This document shows, one piece after another, positions 37,841 through 46,214 of a stretch of DNA of 64,000 nucleotides (the stretch's first letter is position 1; the number at the start of each line of letters is the position of its first letter). Origin of the DNA: an uncultured Thermanaerothrix sp. (GTDB taxonomy: Bacteria > Chloroflexota > Anaerolineae > Anaerolineales > Anaerolineaceae); contig NZ_CALIMF010000014.1 in NCBI RefSeq assembly GCF_938028735.1, positions 1-64,000 on the forward strand, in the 5' to 3' direction. A program made the position numbers and the translations under genes. Below the pieces are notes generated by a model. The model saw only the letters and a list, made by a program, of their open reading frames with translations, was not told the DNA's origin and made no database searches.

Positions 37841-39052
37841 TCACAGATCAGCAGTAAGCACATCCTGAATGTGAGGCATGGCCCAGTCAATAATTTCCTG
37901 GGTGATGATCAAAGGAGGCGCAAATCGAATAACATGTTCATGCGTTTCTTTGACCAGGATACCTCGCTCGCGCAATGCCTCGCAATACCGTCGCACATTA
38001 CCCAACTCGTGCTTCATCTCTACCCCGATCAAGAGGCCCTTTCCCCGCACCTCCTGGATATATCGGGGAGGGATCTCGGTCAAACGTTCCAGGAAGTACT
38101 CTCCCATTCGGGCTGCATTTTCAATCAACCCTTCTTCAGTGATCACACGCAGAGCTGCCCGCGCAATCGCCGCCGCTAGAGGATTGCCCCCAAAGGTAGA
38201 ACCATGCTCACCCGGTTGGATTAACCCCAAAACCTCGCGATCTGCAAGCACAGCCGAAACAGGATAGAAACCGCCTGAAAGGGCTTTTCCAATGACCATA
38301 ATATCCGGGCGTACCCCTTCGTGATCACAGGCAAATAACTTACCTGTTCGTCCCAACCCGGTTTGGATCTCATCGGCAATAAAGAGCACATGATGGCGAC
38401 GACAAATCTCACTAACCTGTTTTAAGTAACCCTCGGGTGGGACTCTGACCCCCCCTTCTCCCTGGATGGGTTCCAGCAGTACAGCAGCCGTGTTCGGGGT
38501 AATTGCTTGTTCGAGGGCAGAAGCATCTCCATAAGGAACGGTCACGAAACCAGGAGTGAAAGGTCCAAAATCGTCTTTATACAAAGGTTCAGAAGAAAAA
38601 GAAATCACCGTAATTGTGCGCCCATGAAAATTCCCCTCCGCCACAACGATCTCGGCATCATAACGAGGGATTCCTTTAACCTGATAAGCCCACTTCCGGG
38701 CTACTTTGATCGCGGTCTCTACAGCCTCTGCCCCGCTATTCATGGGCAACACCATTTCATACCCAGTGAGATCAGTGATTTCCTTGTAAAAAAGGGGCAA
38801 TTGGTCATTCCGGAATGCGCGCGAGGTCAGGGTAATTCTCTTCGCCTGTTCAATCATGGCCTCCAGGATACGCGGGTGAACATGCCCCTGGTTGAGAGCA
38901 GAGTAAGCGCTCAAACAATCGAGATAGCGCTTCCCTTCAACATCATAAACCCACACTCCTTCACCCCGTGTAAGTACCACATCCAGGGGATGATAATTGT
39001 GCGCGCCATAGAGCTCTTCCAGTTCAACTAATTCGTGTGTTTTTGTCACCAT
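37841..39052 (-). CDS. rocD: Ornithine--oxo-acid aminotransferase (RocD-like)
   Basis: A 403-residue class III PLP aminotransferase. The opening [18 protein letters not shown] and [17 protein letters not shown] are hallmarks of ornithine delta-aminotransferase, which makes glutamate semialdehyde from ornithine. Further motifs are [37 protein letters not shown] and the PLP Lys in [13 protein letters not shown]. It starts 21 nt after argF on the same strand, so ornithine is either carbamoylated or transaminated by products of the same operon. Acetylornithine aminotransferase (ArgD) is a less likely alternative. Confidence 0.88.
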   Translation of the reverse strand: MVTKTHELVELEELYGAHNYHPLDVVLTRGEGVWVYDVEGKRYLDCLSAYSALNQGHVHPRILEAMIEQAKRITLTSRAFRNDQLPLFYKEITDLTGYEMVLPMNSGAEAVETAIKVARKWAYQVKGIPRYDAEIVVAEGNFHGRTITVISFSSEPLYKDDFGPFTPGFVTVPYGDASALEQAITPNTAAVLLEPIQGEGGVRVPPEGYLKQVSEICRRHHVLFIADEIQTGLGRTGKLFACDHEGVRPDIMVIGKALSGGFYPVSAVLADREVLGLIQPGEHGSTFGGNPLAAAIARAALRVITEEGLIENAARMGEYFLERLTEIPPRYIQEVRGKGLLIGVEMKHELGNVRRYCEALRERGILVKETHEHVIRFAPPLIITQEIIDWAMPHIQDVLTADL

Positions 39053-39073
39053 ATCTTTTCACCCTTGACCGTT

Positions 39074-39997
39074 TCAGCTCGCCAGTAACTTAACCAGAAT
39101 AGCCTTTTGGGCATGCAAGCGGTTATGAGCCTGCGGAAAGATGCGCGAATGCGGTCCATCTGCAACTTCATCCGTCAATTCCTGACCGCGGTGAGCCGGC
39201 AAGCAGTGCATGACAATCACATCCGGACGTGCTTCAGAAACTAACGTCGCATTCACCTGGTAAGGTGGGAAAACCGCCTCACGTTTTTTAGCCTCAGCTT
39301 CCTGTCCCATACTGGTCCAGGTATCCGTATAGATCACATGCGCATCGCGCACGGCCTCATGAGGATCGCGCAGGAAACGCAAGCGACTGCCGCTGGTAGA
39401 TGCAAAAAATTGGGCCAGTTCAACGGCTTGCGAAGGTAAGTCATAACCCTCCGGACAGGCAATCGTGAAGTTTGCCCCCAACTTTGCGCAGATATGCATC
39501 AAGGAAACGGCTACGTTGTTACCATCACCCACAAAAGTGACATTTAACCCCTTTAGACTGCCAAATTCTTCCTGGATTGTTAAGGCATCGGCCATCGCCT
39601 GACAGGGATGGTTATAATCACTCAACCCATTAATAACCGGCACGCTGGCCCATCTTGCCAATTCCAAAACATGTTCGTGGGCAAATACCCGTGCCATGAT
39701 TGCATCCACATAACCCGAGAGCACACGCGCCACATCGGCGATAGATTCACGTTGACCCAGACCAATCTCATTAGGTGAGAGATAAAGGGCATCGCCCCCC
39801 AGATGACGCATGGCCATATCAAAACTCACCCGAGTACGTAGGCTGGGTTTTTGAAAGATCATTCCCAGCACTTTGCCCTTCAGCAGAGGCGGGTTCCCTC
39901 CAGCCTGCCATTCTTTCTTGAGCTGGATGGCCAGATCCAACATGGCTTGTAACTCAACAGGAGAATAATCTGAGACATGAATAAAATCGCGCTTCAT
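39074..39997 (-). CDS. argF: Ornithine carbamoyltransferase
   Basis: A 307-residue enzyme making citrulline from ornithine and carbamoyl phosphate. The carbamoyl-phosphate loop reads PSLRTRVSF, a known SLRTR variant of STRTR. The ornithine site is DTWTSMGQE, and the catalytic HCLPAHRG motif is intact. A TTG at 40036 would extend the protein by 13 residues; the ATG at 39997 has GGAG 7 nt upstream and begins at the conserved end ([12 protein letters not shown]). rocD follows. Confidence 0.95.
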   Translation of the reverse strand: MKRDFIHVSDYSPVELQAMLDLAIQLKKEWQAGGNPPLLKGKVLGMIFQKPSLRTRVSFDMAMRHLGGDALYLSPNEIGLGQRESIADVARVLSGYVDAIMARVFAHEHVLELARWASVPVINGLSDYNHPCQAMADALTIQEEFGSLKGLNVTFVGDGNNVAVSLMHICAKLGANFTIACPEGYDLPSQAVELAQFFASTSGSRLRFLRDPHEAVRDAHVIYTDTWTSMGQEAEAKKREAVFPPYQVNATLVSEARPDVIVMHCLPAHRGQELTDEVADGPHSRIFPQAHNRLHAQKAILVKLLAS

Positions 39998-40093
39998 GGC
40001 TTGCTCCAGTCCTCTCTGGGAATAATTTACATGCAAAGTATATCATGAGCAAAACCAATTTTCCCATACAGGCGGGCAATGCTTCAAAAACCT

Positions 40094-41341
40094 CTAGGGA
40101 CATTGGATAATTCCCTGGGCCCAAAAACACCCTCCACAGGTTGGAAACGGATTGCGCAAACAATCCTCCTCATTCGATTCTGAGAGATCACACCCCCCAC
40201 AAAAGGTACAGGGTGAAAAACTAAAGGCCTGGACCCGCTCCCGAAAAGCAACATAATCGGGTGCCATCCATATCTCCTGGAGAGATTGCTTGCCAAGCGT
40301 CCCCACTGAATAGGCTCGCACTTGCCGGGGTTTTCCATGCAAATATGTGGTATGAGAGCGCAAGAGCACAATGCATGGACTGATCCGTCCGTCCCAGCCG
40401 ATCACCACGCTACCTCGTTCAACAAAAGGGCAATGATCGCAGGTCTGGCTCAAGTTGATGCCACCAAATTCAAGGTTCCAAAGACCACTCCAAGCCAGAT
40501 GCAGTGCTTTTTGCACCGCCTCTGAAGCCTCTAAATCCATTTTGGGGAAACGCAACGTGGGCAACCAAGGTGACTTAAAGTAGGTAATGCTCTTCGGTGA
40601 ATAAACATACAATCGCTCTCTATCCATTTCCTCTGTATAGGGATAGACATTGCTGACAATAAAATGCACCGCCCCCAGTTTTTGTCCCAATTCAATCACC
40701 TGGGGAAGTTCATGCAAATTGCTTTGCATTGCCACAAACACAATTCCAATTTGGGGCGTAGGCTTATGGCTAGGGGGACGTAGAGCCCTGAAGGTTTGAA
40801 GGTTCTCAATCACATGCTCCAAAACGGCCCCTTGCCGGATAGCCTGATATTGAATGGGATCCGCCGCATCCAGTGAAAGCCACAGCACATCTAATCCCGC
40901 CTCAATCAGCCCTTTAGAGCGTTCACGGGAAAGCAGGGTTCCATTCGTAATAATCTCGACACTTGCCCCTGTTTGTTTCAATCGCCATACCCATTCTACA
41001 ATTTTGGGATGAAAAAGAGGTTCTCCTAACCCACTGAGACATACCGAAGGCTTGGGTTCCAGATCCCAGAGATCCGATTCCAAGCGTTGAAAAACCTCCT
41101 CGCCCATGAAGCCCATTGGCTCATGCCAGGTGCGACGGATACACATGGCACAAGAAAGGTTGCATTGATTTGTCACCTCCAAGTAAATCCGGTTCAATTG
41201 AAGCGGAGAACGGTTCAATCGAAGCGCATTTTGATCTTCTGAGACCACAAACCTTGCCCCTGGTCTCACACCATACATCTTGGCCAGAGGATCGGGAATG
41301 ACCAAGCGCCCATCTTCATCCACATAACCCCATAGAGTCAT
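40094..41341 (-). CDS. Radical SAM/SPASM protein with an N-terminal AbrB-like domain
   Basis: A 415-residue protein. Residues 1-45 (WGYVDEDGRLVIPDPLA, YGVRPGARF) look like an AbrB/MazE swapped-hairpin domain. The radical SAM core follows with the cluster motif CNLSCAMC, then RRTWHEPMGFM. The C-terminal part is cysteine rich (CDHCPF, SPCIVLL, SPCTFCGGCDLSE, CGGCFW), as in SPASM-type auxiliary iron-sulfur clusters. The family resembles the maturases annotated near tungsten-dependent oxidoreductases, but no such enzyme is in this window, so that link is tentative. It stands 96 nt upstream of argF on the same strand. Confidence 0.75.
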   Translation of the reverse strand: MTLWGYVDEDGRLVIPDPLAKMYGVRPGARFVVSEDQNALRLNRSPLQLNRIYLEVTNQCNLSCAMCIRRTWHEPMGFMGEEVFQRLESDLWDLEPKPSVCLSGLGEPLFHPKIVEWVWRLKQTGASVEIITNGTLLSRERSKGLIEAGLDVLWLSLDAADPIQYQAIRQGAVLEHVIENLQTFRALRPPSHKPTPQIGIVFVAMQSNLHELPQVIELGQKLGAVHFIVSNVYPYTEEMDRERLYVYSPKSITYFKSPWLPTLRFPKMDLEASEAVQKALHLAWSGLWNLEFGGINLSQTCDHCPFVERGSVVIGWDGRISPCIVLLRSHTTYLHGKPRQVRAYSVGTLGKQSLQEIWMAPDYVAFRERVQAFSFSPCTFCGGCDLSESNEEDCLRNPFPTCGGCFWAQGIIQCP

Positions 41342-41523
41342 CGCAATCCATCCCTTACATCAAAAACCATCGGCCGGCAAGACAACTTACCGTCTCACAT
41401 GCTTCATGTTAATAGCACCCAGCTCGATCCAATAAGTGTCGAACATCATGCCTAATCCTGCTGACCTTCCGCATCACTTTTGTTCAATTCGTGTTATCCT
41501 TAATTCCATCCACAGGAGGATCT

Positions 41524-43005
41524 ATGGAACGTAGGGCGAAAATCGTTGGCACAATTGGTCCAGCCTCGGAAAGTGAGGAGACGCTTCGTCATCTGATTGA
41601 AGCAGGGCTTGATGTCGCACGCCTCAATTTCTCCCATGGCACACATGAAGAACATGCAGCTCGTATTACCGCCATTCGCAAAATCTCTCGAGAACTTGAC
41701 AAACCCATTGCCATCTTGCAAGATTTGCAAGGCCCCAAAATGCGCGTGGGCGATTTACCCAAAGAGGGGATTCCCCTAAACGTTGGAGAGAAAATCTTAT
41801 TAGCCCCCAGTGAACAACTGCGTGACTCTGCCCACCATTTTAGTGAGCACACCCTTATTCCTATGGAAGTTCCAAACTTGGCCCGTGCTGTACAAAAGGG
41901 CAATCGAATCCTGCTCGACGATGGTCACCTGGAGTTGGAAGTCCTTGACGTCAAAGATGGCATCATCGAAGCCCAAGTCATACTAGGGGGCATCTTATAC
42001 CCGCATAAAGGCGTCAATCTACCGGGAGTTTCGCTGGGGATCCCCTGTTTTACCGAAAAAGATCGCGCTGACCTGGAATTTGGTCTGCGGGCCGGGGTGG
42101 ACGTGGTAGCTATCAGCTTTGTGCACACAGCAGAAGACGTAGAAACGGTACGCAATGCCATCCGCCAGATGGCCCCAGAGAAAGCCGACACCCCCATCAT
42201 CGCCAAATTAGAGCGTCCCCAAGCCATTGAGAACCTCCATGAGATCATCCATGTAGCCGACGGGGTCATGGTAGCCCGAGGTGACCTGGGAGTAGAAACC
42301 TCCCCCTCTACTGTGCCGATTATTCAAAAGCGCATTATTGATATGGCCAACCGCCACGCTAAATACGTCATTACCGCAACCCAAATGCTCGACTCAATGA
42401 TTTCCAACCCCCGCCCCACCCGAGCCGAAGCCTCGGACGTTGCTAATGCTATTTTCGATGGCACAGATGCTGTGATGCTCTCGGGCGAAACCGCAAGCGG
42501 TAAATACCCGATAGAAAGCGTCAGAATGATGGATAGCATCATTCGGGAAGCAGAAGCCAACGCCAAAACCTGGGGGCACTACGCCACCAGTCCCGTTGAT
42601 GCCAGCGAAGAGAATGCTTTTGCCATTACCCGCGCTGCGCGAGAACTTGCTCACGATCGCCAGGCCGCCGGGATTGCCGTTTTTACCCAAACCGGAAAAA
42701 CTGCTCTACTGATGTCGAAATCCCGCCCAGAAGTACCCATTCTCGCCTTCACGCCCGAAGAACGTACATACCGGCGGCTGGGAATGTACTGGGGTGTAAC
42801 CCCGTTCCTGGTGCCATTCTCCTCAACGGTTGAAAGCTTGATCCTGAGCCTAGAGGCTGCCATCCGTTCGGCCACGACGATCAAACCGGGACAACAGATC
42901 GTTGTGATCACTGGCTTTCCAGTCGGGTTACGGCGGCCACCTAACTTTGCCCTGCTCTACACTATAGGAGAATGGGATGCCATTCGCTCCCATCCTCGGG
43001 TATAA
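41524..43005 (+). CDS. pyk: Pyruvate kinase
   Basis: A 493-residue glycolytic enzyme transferring phosphate from PEP to ADP. It starts RRAKIVGTIGPASES and has LNFSHGTHEEH, ILQDLQGPKMRVG, IIAKLERPQAIEN (catalytic Lys region), MVARGDLGVE and VITATQMLDSMI. The C-terminal domain ends IVVITGFPVG; no extra PEP-utiliser domain is attached. The ATG at 41524 has CAGGAGG upstream; an earlier TTG at 41491 is unlikely. degV follows after 35 nt. Confidence 0.97.
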   Translation: MERRAKIVGTIGPASESEETLRHLIEAGLDVARLNFSHGTHEEHAARITAIRKISRELDKPIAILQDLQGPKMRVGDLPKEGIPLNVGEKILLAPSEQLRDSAHHFSEHTLIPMEVPNLARAVQKGNRILLDDGHLELEVLDVKDGIIEAQVILGGILYPHKGVNLPGVSLGIPCFTEKDRADLEFGLRAGVDVVAISFVHTAEDVETVRNAIRQMAPEKADTPIIAKLERPQAIENLHEIIHVADGVMVARGDLGVETSPSTVPIIQKRIIDMANRHAKYVITATQMLDSMISNPRPTRAEASDVANAIFDGTDAVMLSGETASGKYPIESVRMMDSIIREAEANAKTWGHYATSPVDASEENAFAITRAARELAHDRQAAGIAVFTQTGKTALLMSKSRPEVPILAFTPEERTYRRLGMYWGVTPFLVPFSSTVESLILSLEAAIRSATTIKPGQQIVVITGFPVGLRRPPNFALLYTIGEWDAIRSHPRV

Positions 43006-43040
43006 TATTTTTACTCTGGTTTTCTAAAAGGACTCATTCG

Positions 43041-43883
43041 ATGGTTATTATAGTAGCAGATACAACCTCCACGATTCCCACTGAGGAAGCCAAGCGCTTA
43101 GGCATCCCATACATTCCCCAAATTATTGTAATTGGGGATGAGACGTATCGGGATGATTACGAAATGGACTCAAAAACATTCCTGCAGCGCTTGAAAACCT
43201 CGCCAGTACTGCCCAAAACAGCGGCGCCTCCTCCCGCCCTCTACTACCCAATCTATCAGGAATATGCCAAACCCGGCAACACAGTTATTGTTCTTGCCCC
43301 TTCTGCAGAGGTTAGTGGCACCTACCGAAGCGCAGAGGTGGCTGCTAAGGACTTTCCCGGAGCAGATATTCGGATCGTAGATACACGTACCATTGGAGCC
43401 GGCCTTGGCACCCTTGTACGCCTAGCTCATCAATGGGCCCAAGCAGGCGAGAATGCCGATACCATCATTCAGCGGGTAAAAGAATGGGCCGTCCGTGAGC
43501 GGGTTTACTTCGTTGTGGATACACTAGAGTATTTACATAAGGGCGGTCGGATCGGCGGTGCTCAAATGCTAGTGGGTAGCCTCCTCCAAATTAAGCCCAT
43601 TCTACAGTTCAAAAATGGCCGCACCGAGCCTGTGGAATCCCAGCGCACAAAACGCCGTGCTTTAGAGCGGTTGAAGGAACTTGTGTATAGTGAGTGCCCT
43701 CGCAACGATAATGCGTTCCTTACCGTCATGCACGGCGATGCGCAAGAAGAAGCCCAACGACTATCCGAAGAGTTTAAGACTACTCTTGGCCTGTCTAACG
43801 TTCCTATCTGTGATCTGCCTCCTGCCATTTTGGTCCATGCCGGTCCGGGTGTGCTAGGAGTGAGTTACTTTACCGCCGCCTAG
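43041..43883 (+). CDS. DegV family fatty-acid-binding protein
   Basis: A 280-residue DegV-type protein. It begins VIIVADTTSTIPTEEAKRLGI and has YEMDSKTFLQRL, KTAAPPPALYY (lipid head-group loop), LAPSAEVSGTYRSAEVAA and YLHKGGRIGGA. The family binds fatty acids; where a FakA partner exists it acts as FakB in fatty-acid kinase. No fakA is visible here. AAAGGA precedes the ATG at 43041; a longer frame starting inside pyk is not used. Confidence 0.93.
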   Translation: MVIIVADTTSTIPTEEAKRLGIPYIPQIIVIGDETYRDDYEMDSKTFLQRLKTSPVLPKTAAPPPALYYPIYQEYAKPGNTVIVLAPSAEVSGTYRSAEVAAKDFPGADIRIVDTRTIGAGLGTLVRLAHQWAQAGENADTIIQRVKEWAVRERVYFVVDTLEYLHKGGRIGGAQMLVGSLLQIKPILQFKNGRTEPVESQRTKRRALERLKELVYSECPRNDNAFLTVMHGDAQEEAQRLSEEFKTTLGLSNVPICDLPPAILVHAGPGVLGVSYFTAA

Positions 43884-43887
43884 TATG

Positions 43888-45045
43888 CTACAGCGCTTCT
43901 TCGAGGATTGCTGCCAATTCCTCGGCGGTAAGGACAATGGGGTTACCTTTCATACTGCTGGCACGCAAGCCCCTTTCTACAACGGTGGGGATATGTTGCC
44001 GGGTCATCCCATACGCTGCTAAACCGGGGATGCCCAGCGTACTCACCATTTCTTCTAACCAGGTCACCCCGTCTTCTGGCTGTGCTTCCTCACGTCGGAC
44101 CAACCACCTTGCAATCTCACGGTAACGATCTAGAACCGAGTTTTCAGGCTGACGGCTACGCAAGGCTTGCAGATTGACACGCGTAACCAATGGCAATAAT
44201 CGCGCACAGATTGCCCCGTGGGGGGCCTTAAACATGCCGCCAATGGGGGCTGCCAAACCATGCACAGCCCCCAAGCCTGCATTCGCCAGAGCAAGCCCTC
44301 CCAACAAACTCACCCAAGCCATGGCTGTTCGCGCTTCTCTGTCACTGCCATCCCTAAAAGCGGCCAAGAGGGCCCAACCAGCTCGCTGCAGCCCTTCCCG
44401 GCAAAACAAATCGGTCATTGGATTAGCACGCACAGAAACATACGGCTCCAGGACTTGGGTTAATGCGTCCATGCCGGTGTAAGCCGTAATTTGAGAAGGC
44501 AGAGAACACGTTAATGCGGGATCCACCAACGCCACGGTGGGTAGCATCAAAGGGCTTCTCAGACTGACCTTAATCTCTGCCTCCGGCACACTTAGAACGG
44601 CATTCCGAGTTACCTCCGAGCCAGTGCCGGCGGTGGTTGGTATGGCCAAGCATGGCGCGGCCGGCACTGTAAGCGCCCGTCCTGAACCTACCACCTCGAG
44701 ATAATCTTCTAAACGTCCGGGGTTAGTCAACAGTGCCGAAACTGCCTTGGCGGTATCTAGAACACTTCCTCCCCCAAAACCGATAACCCAATCACACCCT
44801 GTTGCCCGCGCTTGGTCCACGGCTTGCCTGACCAGATCTACAGATGGCTCTTCCGTGACCACAAATTCCTCAACACCAACCTGACTTTGAGCCAATAGCT
44901 CTTTTAGGCGTGGTAAATCAGGGTGCATCTTACCCCGTACCAGGAATGCCCGATTTCCCAAGGTCCTGGCAATATCCCCACATTCCTCCAAAACTCCCCA
45001 CCCGAAACGAATTCGCTGCGCCGTAGCAAATTCAAAAGGCTTCAT
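43888..45045 (-). CDS. Iron-type alcohol dehydrogenase with an altered metal ligand
   Basis: A 385-residue group III (Fe-ADH) protein. The NAD-binding motif is [13 protein letters not shown], followed by [12 protein letters not shown]. The metal site normally uses Asp, His, His, His. Here the Asp is present in GMDALTQ, but the first His of the usual DALTH is Gln; the other two (GAVHGLAAP and APHGAIC) are kept. The ATG at 45045 overlaps the preceding stop as ATGA; a GTG at 45051 is an alternative. It is coupled to the LsrG-like gene. Substrate is unknown. Confidence 0.87.
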   Translation of the reverse strand: MKPFEFATAQRIRFGWGVLEECGDIARTLGNRAFLVRGKMHPDLPRLKELLAQSQVGVEEFVVTEEPSVDLVRQAVDQARATGCDWVIGFGGGSVLDTAKAVSALLTNPGRLEDYLEVVGSGRALTVPAAPCLAIPTTAGTGSEVTRNAVLSVPEAEIKVSLRSPLMLPTVALVDPALTCSLPSQITAYTGMDALTQVLEPYVSVRANPMTDLFCREGLQRAGWALLAAFRDGSDREARTAMAWVSLLGGLALANAGLGAVHGLAAPIGGMFKAPHGAICARLLPLVTRVNLQALRSRQPENSVLDRYREIARWLVRREEAQPEDGVTWLEEMVSTLGIPGLAAYGMTRQHIPTVVERGLRASSMKGNPIVLTAEELAAILEEAL

Positions 45046-45350
45046 TTCCACGCCTCATCACTAGGGAACAGGTTGATATAACGGATACCTTGACGCGGTT
45101 CCGCCATCATTTCTGCAACCGTGTCTCGCCATTTTTGGTAATGAGCGGTCTCTCGATGCTTTGCCTGGTCTTCGGGCTGGCGGTAAATTTCCACTAGGAC
45201 AAATCGAGTTGGGTCCTCTACCTGTTGCAATACGTCGAAGCGCACAATCCCCGGTTCTTCGATACTATGGCGAGCGTTTTCCAACGTGGCCACCTTAAAA
45301 GCATCAAGTGCCTCTTCCTTCACATGGACGTGAACGAGAACAATGTGCAT
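45042..45350 (-). CDS. LsrG-like antibiotic-biosynthesis-monooxygenase (ABM) domain protein
   Basis: A 102-residue dimeric alpha-beta barrel protein. [50 protein letters not shown] and [13 protein letters not shown] are typical of the LsrG/ABM group, whose named member acts on phosphorylated autoinducer-2. No lsr uptake genes are present, so an AI-2 role is not supported. GGGAGG lies 7 nt before the ATG. It is cotranscribed with the Fe-ADH. Confidence 0.85.
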   Translation of the reverse strand: MHIVLVHVHVKEEALDAFKVATLENARHSIEEPGIVRFDVLQQVEDPTRFVLVEIYRQPEDQAKHRETAHYQKWRDTVAEMMAEPRQGIRYINLFPSDEAWK

Positions 45351-45449
45351 AATCAGCCTCCCTTCGAGCCCGTTTGGAATTCATGATAATTTTATCGCAG
45401 GCTCACCTGAGGATTTGATACAATTGCCAAGAAGAAGGTTACTACTCCT

Positions 45450-46157
45450 ATGAACCTACCAATAGAAATTCTTTTCGAAGATGAACACCTTCTAGCCGTT
45501 AACAAACCCGCTGGGATCTTGACAATTCAAGATGGGTACGATGCGGCGAAACCGTTTCTTAGTCACTTGCTGAGTGAGCATTTCGGCCGCCTATGGGTTG
45601 TCCACCGGCTGGATCGCGACACCAGTGGGGTTTTGCTCTTTGCGCGCAATGCACAGGTCCATCGGTCTCTCAGCCTTCAATTTGAACGTCGTCAGGTTCA
45701 AAAGATTTATCATCTAATCACCTACGGACATCTGGCTCAGGAAGAGATTGAAGTTACCCACCCCCTAAGGGTTGACGCTGACCGCCGTCACCGTACAGTG
45801 GTAGATCCCTTTCGAGGCAAGCCGGCTTGTACGATTTTTCGCATTTTAAAACGTCTTGAGAACGACTTTCTGCTCCTCGAGGCCCAACCCTTAAGTGGCT
45901 ACACGCATCAAATTCGAGCTCACTTGAGTGCTTTAGGCTTACAAATTCTTGGCGATAAACTTTATAAGCCCCACCCTGTGCCTCCGAATCGGCCTATATA
46001 CCCCTTGGCTCCCGATTCACCTGCCACTCAGCGTGTCGCGCTTCATGCTTTTGCACTGTCTTTCCGCCATCCTCAATCGCCGAGGAAGAGAATAACCCTG
46101 ATGGCCCCCTACCCATCCGATTTCACTTCCCTGCTCGAAATTCTCATACCTGCTTAA
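45450..46157 (+). CDS. RluA-family pseudouridine synthase
   Basis: A 235-residue RNA-modifying enzyme. The catalytic Asp lies in VVHRLDRDTSGVLLFA. KPAGILTIQ and SGYTHQIRAHLSALG, with LGDKLY, complete the family pattern. It lacks an N-terminal S4 domain, as do RluA and TruC types, so its RNA target (23S rRNA or tRNA) cannot be decided. It is convergent with hppA. Confidence 0.93.
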   Translation: MNLPIEILFEDEHLLAVNKPAGILTIQDGYDAAKPFLSHLLSEHFGRLWVVHRLDRDTSGVLLFARNAQVHRSLSLQFERRQVQKIYHLITYGHLAQEEIEVTHPLRVDADRRHRTVVDPFRGKPACTIFRILKRLENDFLLLEAQPLSGYTHQIRAHLSALGLQILGDKLYKPHPVPPNRPIYPLAPDSPATQRVALHAFALSFRHPQSPRKRITLMAPYPSDFTSLLEILIPA

Positions 46158-46160
46158 AGC

Positions 46161-46191
46161 AAGAGCATCCCGGGGGTACCGGGACACTCTT
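46161..46191. terminator. Hairpin between convergent rluA-type and hppA genes, possible terminator
   Basis: AAGAG-CA-TCCCGG (46161-46173) and CCGGGA-CA-CTCTT (46179-46191) form a symmetric hairpin with a CA/CA internal loop. Neither side is followed by a proper T-run, so termination is a guess from position only. Confidence 0.4.
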
Positions 46192-46214
46192 ACCACTGGC
46201 CTCTCAAAGTGCCA

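Noticed and set aside
38507-39031. Open frame of 174 codons on the plus strand across rocD
   Set aside because: Antisense to a well conserved aminotransferase; no motif and no ribosome site.
39074-39997. SLRTR instead of STRTR in ArgF as a sign of an acetyl- or succinyl-ornithine transcarbamylase
   Set aside because: SLRTR also occurs in ordinary ornithine carbamoyltransferases of deep-branching bacteria, and DTWTSMGQE plus HCLPAHRG fit the ornithine enzyme.
43001-43006. TATAAT at the pyk stop as a promoter for degV
   Set aside because: No -35 at proper distance, and the 35-nt gap fits simple cotranscription.
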